64,000 nucleotides of DNA from an uncultured Collinsella sp. (lineage in GTDB: Bacteria; Actinomycetota; Coriobacteriia; Coriobacteriales; Coriobacteriaceae), in NCBI GenBank assembly GCA_958413895.1, contig CATYVQ010000007.1:1-64000 (forward strand). Direction: 5' to 3'. A program made the translations under genes and the position numbers. The notes below the pieces were generated by a model that ran no database searches, was not told the origin of the DNA, and worked only from the letters and a program-made list of their open reading frames with translations. This document shows, one piece after another, positions 7,587 through 15,424 of this stretch. Numbering within the stretch: position 1 is the stretch's first letter; each line of letters starts with the position of its first letter.

Positions 7587-10226
7587 TTACCGCAGAAGGA
7601 GCTTGGCTGCTTCGGAGGCTTGCTTCGAACCGTCTTCAAGGGAGACTAAGCACCGGAACAGCCGCTTTGCCAAGCCCTCGGTTGCAGTGAAACTCATGGT
7701 ATTGCTATTCGAGGTGACGCCACCGATTGCGGTGTTGTACCAGGTCCTGCCCCCGTTGTCAGAACATTGCCATTGATATGCGGCCGCGTGCTCGGCATCG
7801 ACCGAAAACGCGGCTTCAATTCCTGCACTCGTTACGCAGTCTTGCGGCTGCGCGGTGATTCCTCCCTTATTCGGCACCAACGCGAGCTTGGCGCTTTGGG
7901 TTGCGGTCGTGGTTCCGTCTTGGAAGGTTACAACGCACCTGTAGAGGCGTTTCGCAAGCGAGGCGTTGGCGGTGAACCGCAATGTAGGCCGCTTCGACGC
8001 GGCATTGCCGATTCCGGTGTCGTACCAGCTTTCCCCACCATTATCGGAGCATTGCCACTGGAATGAGACGGCGCCTTGAGCTTGCACGGTAAAAGAGACT
8101 TCGGAGCCTGTCGCCGCAGTAATGTCTTGCGGCTGCCCCGTTATTTGGTTGGTGCTCAGTTTTAGATGTACAGAGCTTGAGGCTGAGCTGGTCCCATCGG
8201 GGAAGAATGCCAAGCAGCGGAAGTGGCGCTTTGCCAGGCCCGCGCTTGCAATGAACTCGATCCTCGTCTGCGTTGAAGTCGAGCCTCCGACTCCCGTGTT
8301 GTACCAGGATTTACCCTCGTTGTCCGAGCATTGCCACTGGAACGAGGTGCCCCGTTCTGCTCCGATGGCGAAGAACGCTGTTGACCCTGCGGCCGCTGTG
8401 CAGTCTTCGGGCTGCGAGCTGATGGCGTAGCGGGCTGCAAGGACCAGGCGTGCGGGCTTGCTTACGAGGGTGCTGCTGTTCGGGAACGAGACTACGCAGC
8501 GGTAGAGCCTCTTCGCGAGTTGGGCATTGGATGCAAACCTCAGGGTTTCCTGCCTAGAAGTTTCGCCGCCTATGCCCGTGTTGTACCAACTCGAACCTCC
8601 GTTGTCGGAGCATTGCCATTGGAACGATGTCGCGCTTTGCGCCGTTACGGTGAATTCGGCTTGGGCTCCGTTGGATACTTCGCAGTCCTTTGGCATGGCT
8701 GTTATGGTGTACGTGGTCTCATAGCTTGCCGTTAAGTCGTACTTTGCGCTCCATTTGCTGTTTGATTCTTTGGTGACGTTCGAAGTCGCAGCGAGCTCCA
8801 CTTTGCTGTTATTGGTCTCCCACTCCCTCAGATTCATCGCATGCGTAACTATCCCATTCTGAATCCCCGAGATGCTTGGCGGGAAGGACTGGTTGTCGGC
8901 ATCTATGGAAAAGCTCTCTTCCTTGGCATCCAGGTGCTGCTGAATGCGATCGGCATACTTCTCGGCCCATTCGTCCGCCTTGCCATTTCGCACAAAGTAA
9001 TTGTTGGATAGGTCGGTTGAGCGGTAGGCATAGTCGGCCTTTTGGTAGTTAGCCGTGTGGTCGGAGTGGGCGATTGCCATGAGCTCGTCGGTCAGGCCAA
9101 AGTACAGATGGCGCTGGTCCAGGTCTCCGTACCAGTTGTCGCTGGTGTCGTCCCAGGTTAGGTCCATCTGGCACCATTTGCCGTCGATCTTTACGGCGTT
9201 CCAGGTGTGGCCGTTGCCGGTGACGCGGCCGTTGGCGATGCCCGCGGCGTCAAGGAGCTTGGAGTAGATGCGCTGATAGCTTTCGCAGGTGCCCTGGTTG
9301 CGCGTGAGGCCGCTTTCGGCCGAGCACCAGTTGAGGCTGTGGTCGTATTCCAGCTGGTCGAGCGTCCAGTCGTGGAGCCACAGCGCCATGTCGTATTCCG
9401 AGCCGTTTGTCTCTTGCCTGCACTGGGCAACGGTGTTGTTGACGATCTGCGTGACGCTTGGGCGGGTGGCGTCGTTTACGGTCACCTCCGCCGTGGTGCG
9501 CAGGTAGTAGATTCCCTTGTCGTTTTGGGGGTCGTATCTGTCGTTGTCCATAAAGTAGAAGTAGATGCGGTACGTGCCCGATGCCGTGAATTCAAAAGTA
9601 AAGTCGTGGCCCGCGGTGCCCAGGCTGTAGTAGCTGCTCCATGCCGGGCGCGACGGGTCGCAGACGCTTTCATGGCTGCCGCCGTCCCAGTAGGTGGGTA
9701 CGTCCATGCGCGCCTTGGCCTGGGACGAGCCGTTGGTCTGGGTTACGTGGAAGGTCGTCGCGGTGCCCGCGGGGGCGTCGTTCCACGAGACGGTAAAGGT
9801 GACGCCGTTTTGGCTTGCGGTGGCGGTGTGGGCGTGGCCGGTTTGTGACGTGGTGGAGATTGCGGCGGGCGTGGGGGTGGCTTTGGCGCGGAGGGATGGG
9901 GTAGGGGTGCCTGTTGCGGCGGTGGTGCTGCCGGGTGTGGCGGCGTCTGCGGTGTTGGCGGCGGTGGTGCCGCCAGCGCTTTCCGTGTTGGTTGCGCTGG
10001 TGCCGGTGGATGTTGCGGTGCCGTCCTCTGCGGTATCTGCTGTCGCATTTGCGTTGGTGCCGTCCTCAGCCTTGCCTGTGCCGCTGCTCGTGGCGTCTGA
10101 TTGCGCCTGCTGCTCGGCTGTTGCCGGAGGCCGCATGGCTTCCGCGATGGCTGCCATGGGCACCGTCGCGCCGACCATGGACGTGCACGCGATCGCGCAG
10201 AGCAGGTAGTAAAGGGGTCGTTTCAT
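7587..10226 (-). CDS. Exported transglutaminase-like protein with four Ig-like repeats
   Basis: About 879 aa. The start at 10226 gives a proper signal peptide (KRP, then a hydrophobic 'YLLCAIACTSMVGATVPMAAIAEA'-type core split by small residues); a longer frame to 10289 lacks this. Residues ~30-140 are a Thr/Ala/Ser-rich low-complexity linker. A transglutaminase-like core follows with Cys314 in 'NQGTCESY', His in 'GNGHTWNAV' and Asp in 'DLTWDD', the Cys-His-Asp triad order of the family. The C-terminal ~370 residues hold four tandem units of about 90 aa, each with 'QWQCSDN.G..WY.T' and a later 'AKR..RC', probably Ig-like with a Cys-Cys bond. No LPXTG sorting signal is visible at the end. It faces the polysaccharide operon convergently and probably acts on the cell surface. 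Confidence 0.8.
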   Translation of the reverse strand: MKRPLYYLLCAIACTSMVGATVPMAAIAEAMRPPATAEQQAQSDATSSGTGKAEDGTNANATADTAEDGTATSTGTSATNTESAGGTTAANTADAATPGSTTAATGTPTPSLRAKATPTPAAISTTSQTGHAHTATASQNGVTFTVSWNDAPAGTATTFHVTQTNGSSQAKARMDVPTYWDGGSHESVCDPSRPAWSSYYSLGTAGHDFTFEFTASGTYRIYFYFMDNDRYDPQNDKGIYYLRTTAEVTVNDATRPSVTQIVNNTVAQCRQETNGSEYDMALWLHDWTLDQLEYDHSLNWCSAESGLTRNQGTCESYQRIYSKLLDAAGIANGRVTGNGHTWNAVKIDGKWCQMDLTWDDTSDNWYGDLDQRHLYFGLTDELMAIAHSDHTANYQKADYAYRSTDLSNNYFVRNGKADEWAEKYADRIQQHLDAKEESFSIDADNQSFPPSISGIQNGIVTHAMNLREWETNNSKVELAATSNVTKESNSKWSAKYDLTASYETTYTITAMPKDCEVSNGAQAEFTVTAQSATSFQWQCSDNGGSSWYNTGIGGETSRQETLRFASNAQLAKRLYRCVVSFPNSSTLVSKPARLVLAARYAISSQPEDCTAAAGSTAFFAIGAERGTSFQWQCSDNEGKSWYNTGVGGSTSTQTRIEFIASAGLAKRHFRCLAFFPDGTSSASSSVHLKLSTNQITGQPQDITAATGSEVSFTVQAQGAVSFQWQCSDNGGESWYDTGIGNAASKRPTLRFTANASLAKRLYRCVVTFQDGTTTATQSAKLALVPNKGGITAQPQDCVTSAGIEAAFSVDAEHAAAYQWQCSDNGGRTWYNTAIGGVTSNSNTMSFTATEGLAKRLFRCLVSLEDGSKQASEAAKLLLR

Positions 10227-10423
10227 AGCGGAGCCTCTCGGTGAGCAGCCAATAGGGTCCGAAGGCAGCTCCAGGCCAGCACTCCGCACATATTTTGTTG
10301 GGGTTTATTTTACGGGAACCCCAGTCAACATCAGCGAACTTTCTGGGGAATGTTGGGAGGGGAGGGATGGTTGTTGGCTTTTTGTTTCCCCATCTGGCGG
10401 CTATGCGGCATGCGTTGGGTTGT
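10227..10423. other. Intergenic stretch upstream of the transglutaminase-like gene
   Basis: This holds the upstream region of the leftward transglutaminase-like gene and the 3' flank of the next leftward gene. A TTGACT hexamer is visible on the minus strand near 10310, but I cannot find a well-spaced -10, so no promoter is called. No RNA gene or strong hairpin is seen. Confidence 0.4.
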
Positions 10424-11095
10424 CTATGCGTGCTGCGGAAGCTTCAGCGCGAGTCTGTGTTGTTTCTCCGTGAGGCTCGACACGGGCGTCTTCCAGGAAA
10501 TGCCTGTGAGTTGGCTACCCAGATCCAGCTCTGCGTGGCCATATTCTTCGATTTTGCATCCAGGGTGCTTGGTATCGGGCCTCAGGCGGCACTCGACCGG
10601 GTCCGACCCGATGATTCGATATTCCTGCTGGTAAGCGTACTTGGGCGTTTTGATAAGTAGGTTGCAGATCGTGCCTTGGAAAATTTCCTCGATCAGCTTT
10701 GGTCCGGGGATGCCATAGGAGATGGCGCCGTGGGCGTATACCTCCTCGCCGCCGGTGGTGTGGCTGTCTATAAGGCGCGCGAAGCTGTCGTACCGCACGA
10801 TGCCGATCCATCCGTCTGCACATCCGAACTCCCGGATCATGCGCTTCGGGATTTGGACAGAACCGTCGACGATGTTGTTCTCGCGGACCGTGTACATGCA
10901 GTAGATGGGCAGGCGGTAATTGCCGTAGATGCATGCCAGGAGGACCATGGACGCCTCGAGCGGATCGCCCTGTTCGCCAGGCAGGCCATGATAGTAGCCG
11001 GCCGCGTTCATGTAGAGGTGCCCGTTTATCAAGTCGTCGATGTATGCCTCCTTGGGTGCGAACTTTAGTAGATAGGCGATGTTGTCTTTGAGCAT
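10424..11095 (-). CDS. Hypothetical protein, intact copy of a gene also found truncated at 18.0 kb
   Basis: 223 aa, no signal peptide or membrane segment. I do not recognise a named family with certainty. The N-terminus ('YLLKFAPKEAYIDDLINGHLYMN' split: 'DDLINGHLYMNAAGYYHG' then 'GEQGDPLEA') resembles a widespread group of uncharacterised proteins in which a short 'NG-lyfn' strand is followed by a 'GD..E' motif; such genes are often found in accessory islands. AAGGAG lies just before ATG 11095. The C-terminal ~80 residues ('IKTPKYAYQQEYRIIGS', 'EYGHAELDLGS') are clearly homologous to the fragment at 17955-18232. It stands alone, without an operon partner. Confidence 0.7.
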   Translation of the reverse strand: MLKDNIAYLLKFAPKEAYIDDLINGHLYMNAAGYYHGLPGEQGDPLEASMVLLACIYGNYRLPIYCMYTVRENNIVDGSVQIPKRMIREFGCADGWIGIVRYDSFARLIDSHTTGGEEVYAHGAISYGIPGPKLIEEIFQGTICNLLIKTPKYAYQQEYRIIGSDPVECRLRPDTKHPGCKIEEYGHAELDLGSQLTGISWKTPVSSLTEKQHRLALKLPQHA

Positions 11096-11273
11096 GGCAG
11101 CTCCTTTCTTGGGTGGAGGTGCCCCGGGCCGCCTTGCGGGTCCGGGTTCCTTGCAATTTAAGGTAAGGGCATCCGGTGGGACCTTCGTGCCGGAATGGTG
11201 CGCGCCAGGCGCTTACCGGGGTTGTGATTGCCTGTAGCGCCGGGGCACATGCTTGTGGAGCGTTTCGGAAGTT

Positions 11274-11708
11274 GTTGTTGGGCGGGGGAGCATCGGCAAG
11301 ACGCAAATGGCGTCGGCCCTCTGCGCGCTGGCGTGCGAGAGGAGACCCGAGGCACGCTTCTTCACGGCGTCCTCGCTCGTGATGCGCTTGAGGCGCGCCC
11401 GTGACGACGGGAAGCTCGACCGGGAGGCCGCGCTCATCGGCAAGGCTTGCCTGCTCGTCATCGATGAACTCGGGTTTCTCGCGCTCGACACGGACGGGGC
11501 GAGGCTGCTCTTCCAGGTCTTCGCCGACGCATACGAGAGACAGTCGGTGGTAATCACCACGAATCTGGAGTTCAGCAGGTGGGGGTCGGTGTACGGGGAC
11601 GACCAGATGGCCGCCGCCGTGATCGACCGCATCGTCCACCACGGGAGGCTCGTCCAGTTCCGCGGCGAGTCCTACCGCGTCCGTCATGCCCTCATGCAGG
11701 AGGGTTAG
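11274..11708 (+). pseudogene. istB: IS21-family IstB ATPase, 5'-truncated remnant
   Basis: The frame from about residue 8 of the open reading frame matches the C-terminal two thirds of IstB: a Walker A remnant 'GRGSIGKTQMA' (the usual second glycine-threonine pattern is damaged), 'FFTASSLVMRLRRARDDG', Walker B 'LLVIDELGFL', 'VVITTNLEFSRWGSVYGDD' and 'AAAVIDRIVHHGRLVQFRGESYR'. A normal IstB is about 250 aa; here the first ~100 residues and the whole istA transposase are missing, so it cannot support transposition. The stop at 11706-11708 is followed by a strong terminator and by the IS21-type end repeats. It is the left part of the transposon debris in this island. Confidence 0.85.
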
Positions 11709-11828
11709 CCGCTCAAAAAGCGTGCGCGCTTCCGATGCTCAGGCTGCTCAATTTCTGATGCTCTTTTTGCTCAAATCCTCTAGACGAAACACACTAGCCA
11801 TAGTAGCCGCCCGGGAGAGCCATACGGC

Positions 11829-11864
11829 GAGGGCCGCGCCCCGGTCCCCGGGGCGCGGCCCTCT
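11829..11864 (+). terminator. GC-rich terminator hairpin downstream of istB remnant
   Basis: A 14-bp perfect stem GAGGGCCGCGCCCC / GGGGCGCGGCCCTC with a short loop, followed by TTGTTT. Its position just behind the istB remnant suggests it came with the IS21 element. Confidence 0.75.
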
Positions 11865-11871
11865 TGTTTAA

Positions 11872-11917
11872 ACGGCTCAATTCTTAATGACCACTGTGCC
11901 CAATTCTCGGCGACCGT
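11872..11917 (+). repeat. IS21-type right-end repeat region
   Basis: The segment carries 'GGCTCAATTCTTAATGACC' followed by 'TGTGCCCAATTCTCGGCGACC', two related short units of the kind found at IS21 termini, with further 'GCTCAATTTCTGATG' and 'GCTCAAA' units at 11749-11775. This marks the right end of the truncated IS21 element. The exact boundary is inferred. Confidence 0.5.
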
Positions 11918-11944
11918 TCGGACTACTTGTAAGTGATCCTCAAC

Positions 11945-12468
11945 TGGCGCTCGCTTGGTCCTTCGAGAGTCAGGTGACGCCCATTTTCTCGGCCGCCCTC
12001 TGTACCTTGCGGGTGCTGGTGCCGGTGGCGTACTTCTCGGCCACGGCGGTCACGGGGGCGCGGTCGACGCGCTGGTAGCGTTCGATCGCGTCCTGCGGGA
12101 AGAAGCTGCCAGTGTGGAGCTTGGGGAAGCGCAGCGTCAGCGTGCCGACGAAGGTGGCGAGGCTGCTCTCCCGGTAGCCGTTTCGGCTTATTGCCCCGCC
12201 GCTGCACGGCCGGTCGGCCTCCTCGTCCATCGCGAAGTTTGCGACCTGCTCGGCGAGTCTGCGAATCAGCTCCTGTATGTCGATGGCGCCGTCGTCGAAC
12301 CTGGGCATGGCGAGCATATCTGGCGTCGGGTCTGATAAGATTTCTATAGCTGTCTTCTTCCATTCTCGGAACCTGCTGTTGTGGTGATTTCTGATTCTAG
12401 GACGAAGCCCGCTCATCGTTAAACGGATGCTGAGACGTTACCCTTACACCAATATTTTCTGCGCGATC
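11945..12468 (-). pseudogene. IS256-family transposase remnant (5' part, with premature stop)
   Basis: Reading leftward from 12416, the protein matches the N-terminus of IS256/mutator transposases as seen in gut actinobacteria: 'RRLAEQVANF', 'SRNGYRES', 'VGTLTLRFPKLHTGSFFP', 'AIERYQRVDRAPV', 'YATGTSTRKVQRAAEKMGV'. A TGA then interrupts the frame, but the same frame continues with the expected 'LSKDQASA', so this is a nonsense mutation, after which the gene breaks off near 11945. The element's 5' terminal inverted repeat is at about 12437-12468 (GATCGCGC, then TTGGTGTAAGGGT on the minus strand) and matches the one at 15132. The catalytic part is absent. Confidence 0.85.
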
Positions 12469-12599
12469 GCTCGTGTCTGATTGACTTCCGGGTATGCGGG
12501 TTTCCTGCTGGGCTGTATCTGGGTCTAGCGTTTCTCGCGTACTCCGATTTTTCGTCGCAAATCGCGGATAATATGAGATAAAGACCAAGAGGTGATGCT

Positions 12600-13421
12600 A
12601 TGGCAATCGATATTGTCAAGATCGTGTACTTTGACGAGGGCTCTGCAACTGATTTCGTTCAGATCCGCGAGGGCGGTAAGTTGACGAACACCATGACACT
12701 ATTCAACGAGGACGAGGATTCTGGTGCCGCTGGGGTCGACGCCAAACTGGGAATGAAAACGAAGTTACTCAAGACCTTAATCGGTATCGATGCCGCTGCG
12801 GGTATAGATGCAAATGCCCGCATGCAGTTCAGCTCGGGAACGGTCGTTAAGAGCATTGTCACCAACACTGTCCTTACGGATTTCTTGGGTGCCGTCGCGA
12901 GTGAAAACGATGCGTCGTCCTCCGACGAAAACTCAGACAAGTGCGCCATCAAGGAATTCTCCGGCTTGCATATCGAGCAGATTCCGGGCTCAATCTCGAC
13001 CATGGCGCTCCTGACTCCATATTTCGGCATGTTCCGTTCGGGGCAGAGCATCGCGGCAGGGGATCTCGATATCTCGATTGATAAGCTCGATAGTGCCCTT
13101 TCAAATGCAAAAGGGTATTTTGAATTCTGTGGCGCTGATGGAGAGGGTAAAGAGAGGGTGATTTTGCGCTTTAATGGCAACGCCTTCAAGAATAACTACA
13201 GACCGTCCGATTTGCTCAAGATGCGCCTGTCTTTGTTTGCTGTCAAGGTCGGGAGTACAAGATTGTCGGCCTTGTCGGGCAACGAGGAGCTCGAAATCGG
13301 GGGCTTCGAGGCCAAAGACAATCCCGACTACAGCGAAAGCTTTGAGCCGGCTGCGGCAGATGAGAAAGAGCTTGACATGTACGACGTTATTCTTGCGGGG
13401 GTGACCTCTGGTGGCAAGTAG
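12600..13421 (+). CDS. Protein of unknown function, first gene of a two-gene module with a Clp-type AAA+ ATPase
   Basis: 273 aa, soluble, acidic, no signal peptide. It opens with 'IDIVKIVYFDEGSATDFVQI' followed by a 'REGGKLT' turn; this resembles uncharacterised proteins (possibly of the DUF6414 type) that start with a 'yfDe.sa.dyl' motif, but I cannot confirm it. A small-residue-rich region (~45-75, 'GAAGVDAKLGMKTKL..GIDAAAGIDANA') precedes a central domain with 'EFSGLHIEQIPGS'; the C-terminal half contains 'VILRFNGNAFKNNYRPSDLLKMRLSLFAVKVG' (split here as 'RFNGNAFKNNYRPSDLLKM' and 'LSLFAVKVG'). AGAGGTG is 5 bases before ATG. It overlaps the ATPase gene by 11 bases, so the two are surely co-expressed. 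Confidence 0.8.
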   Translation: MAIDIVKIVYFDEGSATDFVQIREGGKLTNTMTLFNEDEDSGAAGVDAKLGMKTKLLKTLIGIDAAAGIDANARMQFSSGTVVKSIVTNTVLTDFLGAVASENDASSSDENSDKCAIKEFSGLHIEQIPGSISTMALLTPYFGMFRSGQSIAAGDLDISIDKLDSALSNAKGYFEFCGADGEGKERVILRFNGNAFKNNYRPSDLLKMRLSLFAVKVGSTRLSALSGNEELEIGGFEAKDNPDYSESFEPAAADEKELDMYDVILAGVTSGGK

Positions 13422-14571
13422 GGCTGTCGTATTTTTTGGACCCGACAGAGCTTACGAGGAGCTGCTCCGGGAGCGTATCGATCCTGATGAAGTGACAGTC
13501 CGCTATCTAGATTCGATTCGTGTGTACAATACTCGCATCAGGGGCAACGAAAGTGCCGCTCACGAGGCTGGAAACTATCTGCCGTCAAAGGTTGACAACT
13601 GTGTTGTTAGAGCGAGCGATTACGGCTCCGTTGTCAGCCACGCCATAGCAAACTTCGCAAGCATTCTCGAGGGCGCTTTCGAGTTCGATACGGTCTATGC
13701 GCAGAATCCTCCTGCTAGGGTATTCGATTCCTTGAAGACGGCTTATACCGAAGAGAACGTGGAATGCCTCCGGTATTCCTACCCCAAGATTTCCAAGGGG
13801 GATCTGCCGGCGATATTTTCAGGGCTTTCAGCGAACGTAATGGGCCAGGAAGAGGGAAAGAAGGCTTTAGTCACGTCACTCTATAAGTTGTCGGTTCTCG
13901 GCGGCGAGGCACCATCGGTCTTGCTGTTCTACGGCCCATCCGGTGTTGGTAAGACGGAAACTGCAAGAGTGCTGAGCGAATCACTGGGTGGAGGTCTGAC
14001 ACGAATTCAGTTTTCTATGATGCAGACGCAGGAGGCTTACGAGTACCTCTTCGGCGCCGAGCACTCGAAAGCCAGCTTTGCTCGTGACCTGTTGGGCAGG
14101 GAATCGAATGTGGTGCTCATTGATGAGTTCGATAAGGTTAATCCCGGTCTCTACAACATGTTTTACCAAGTTTTCGATGACGGTACCTTCGTTGACACTA
14201 ACTACGAGGTTGATATGAGGAATTCGTTGTTCATCCTCACTTCGAACTTCGCGAGCGAGGCTCAGGTCAAGAGGGCGTTGGGCCCGGCCATGTTCTCTCG
14301 TATCAGTGAATGCGTCGCATTCGGTGACCTTGAGCTGGAACACAAGCGGGCTATCGCCAGAGCCGAATACGATCATATAATTTCCAAGCTCGACGACGAG
14401 GACAGGTTGACCATAGAGTGCAGCGACATCGCTGCCTGGTTCTTCGAGAACGCTGGACGTTACGACAATATGCGCGCTATGAAGCACAAGGTCTCGAAGG
14501 CAATATTTGAGAGATTGTCAGCCTCGATAATTGAAGCTGACTGCAATGGACGCGGGCAAAGCAATTGTTGA
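13411..14571 (+). CDS. Single-domain Clp-type AAA+ ATPase, second gene of the module
   Basis: 386 aa. Residues ~140-320 form one AAA+ module of the ClpA/ClpB second-domain type: 'VMGQEEGKKAL' (~143-153), Walker A GPSGVGKT (175-182), Walker B 'VVLIDEFDKV' (234-243), sensor 1 'LFILTSNF' (273-280), and 'PAMFSRISECVAF' (~292-304), which matches the arginine-finger region 'FLNRIDE' of Clp ATPases. The first ~130 residues match no domain I recognise and differ from Clp N-domains and zinc-finger domains. The GTG start overlaps the upstream gene. A lone Clp-type AAA+ domain with a novel N-terminus suggests a specialised remodelling or sensing ATPase that acts with its partner, not general proteolysis. 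Confidence 0.85.
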   Translation: MASRAVVFFGPDRAYEELLRERIDPDEVTVRYLDSIRVYNTRIRGNESAAHEAGNYLPSKVDNCVVRASDYGSVVSHAIANFASILEGAFEFDTVYAQNPPARVFDSLKTAYTEENVECLRYSYPKISKGDLPAIFSGLSANVMGQEEGKKALVTSLYKLSVLGGEAPSVLLFYGPSGVGKTETARVLSESLGGGLTRIQFSMMQTQEAYEYLFGAEHSKASFARDLLGRESNVVLIDEFDKVNPGLYNMFYQVFDDGTFVDTNYEVDMRNSLFILTSNFASEAQVKRALGPAMFSRISECVAFGDLELEHKRAIARAEYDHIISKLDDEDRLTIECSDIAAWFFENAGRYDNMRAMKHKVSKAIFERLSASIIEADCNGRGQSNC

Positions 14572-14639
14572 CGCTGAAGTGTACGTGCCGGGGAATGCCG
14601 ATGGAACTACGGGTTGAGTTGAGCTCTGCTTGCATGACT

Positions 14640-14945
14640 TAAGTTCCCCGTAGCTTCTTTAGCAAATCGTTAACCGCATTGCGGAACACGGCCCACGCAC
14701 CGTCGTATGATTTCTGGCGGCTTATCAACAAATCACCAACGATGGGGGGCGCGGTCTGCGTCTGCGAATATCGCGACAGGCGGTGAGGAGTCGCTGCGCA
14801 ATGGCATAAAGAATCTGGTGAGGTGGGCGACGCGATGGCCGAGATGTTTTCGCCGGATGGGTTCATGGCTAGTTGCCGGCCGTTGTCGAAGGCCATTGTT
14901 TTTGCATGCTCCCGCTGTCATGTGGTTTTCGTTTGGCTCAAGTTT
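14640..14945 (-). pseudogene. Decayed repeat, copy A (coding remnant; copy B at 24.0-24.3 kb)
   Basis: This segment is clearly related to 23985-24330 over about 300 bases; both contain the blocks 'GCGGAACACGG', 'TATGATTTC.GGCGGCT', 'CAACAAATCA', and 'AAGGCCATTGTTTTTGCA'/'AAGGCCATTGTTTTTTGCA'. On the minus strand both translate to related peptides ('VGDLLISRQKSYDGAWAVFRNAV' versus 'VNDLLFSRRKSYAGARSVFRYAV', each under 25 residues and broken by frame changes elsewhere), so they are probably remnants of the same protein gene, possibly transposon-borne. I do not recognise the family. The rest of 14572-15131 shows only a terminator. Confidence 0.5.
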
Positions 14946-15030
14946 ATATCGATGATTCATGGATCAATAATCAGCATACTACCTAAACAGCAGTATTGAC
15001 GCGGGTCGCCTTCGAGTCCTGCGTCCTGCG

Positions 15031-15072
15031 GAAAGGCAGCTGTCCTTCTTGGGATGGTCGCCTTTCTTTTTT
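15031..15072 (+). terminator. Rho-independent terminator
   Basis: GAAAGGC (15031-15037) pairs with GCCTTTC (15060-15066) around an ~22-base loop, followed by a run of T. It may end transcription of the AAA+ module or be left from a lost gene: the 30 bases before it contain 'TTCGAGTCCTGC', reminiscent of a tRNA T-arm, but no tRNA can be built. Confidence 0.55.
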
Positions 15073-15131
15073 AACGAGCTCCAATGACACCCTAGTTTTT
15101 CTTATCTATTGACGACCATGTCGGATTGCTT

Positions 15132-15420
15132 GATCGCGCCGGAAATGTTGGTGTAAGGGTGACGCCCTAGCGCCCGTTTAACGAAGAACGGCCTCCGTCC
15201 TAGAATCTGAAATCATTATAACAACAGGTTCTAGGAAAGGACGAAGACCGCTATGGAAATCTAATCAGACCCTACGCCGGACATGCTCGCCATGCCCCGT
15301 TTCGACGGCGGCGCCATCGACATGCAGGAGCTGCTTCGCAGACTCGCCGAGCAGGTCGCGAATGCCGTGATGGACGCCAGAGCCGACCAGCTGTGCGGTG
15401 GCGGGGCGAATTCAACCTAA
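15132..15420 (+). pseudogene. IS256-family transposase remnant (5' end only)
   Basis: The terminal inverted repeat starts at 15132 with GATCGCGCCGGAAATGTTGG and runs into GTGTAAGGGTGACG, the same end as the leftward remnant at 12468. Behind it, 15274-15420 encodes the transposase start ('TPDMLAMPRFDGGAIDMQEL', 'RRLAEQVANAVMDARADQLC', 'GGGAN') and then stops within a few codons. Only ~50 residues of a ~400-aa transposase remain. With the remnant at 11945-12468 it brackets the AAA+ module in inverted orientation. Confidence 0.85.
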
Positions 15421-15424
15421 ACAC

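Noticed and set aside
15000..15030. tRNA-like segment with TTCGAGTCCTGC before a terminator
   Set aside because: No acceptor stem, anticodon arm or D-arm can be built around it. At best a scar of an old tRNA-linked insertion.
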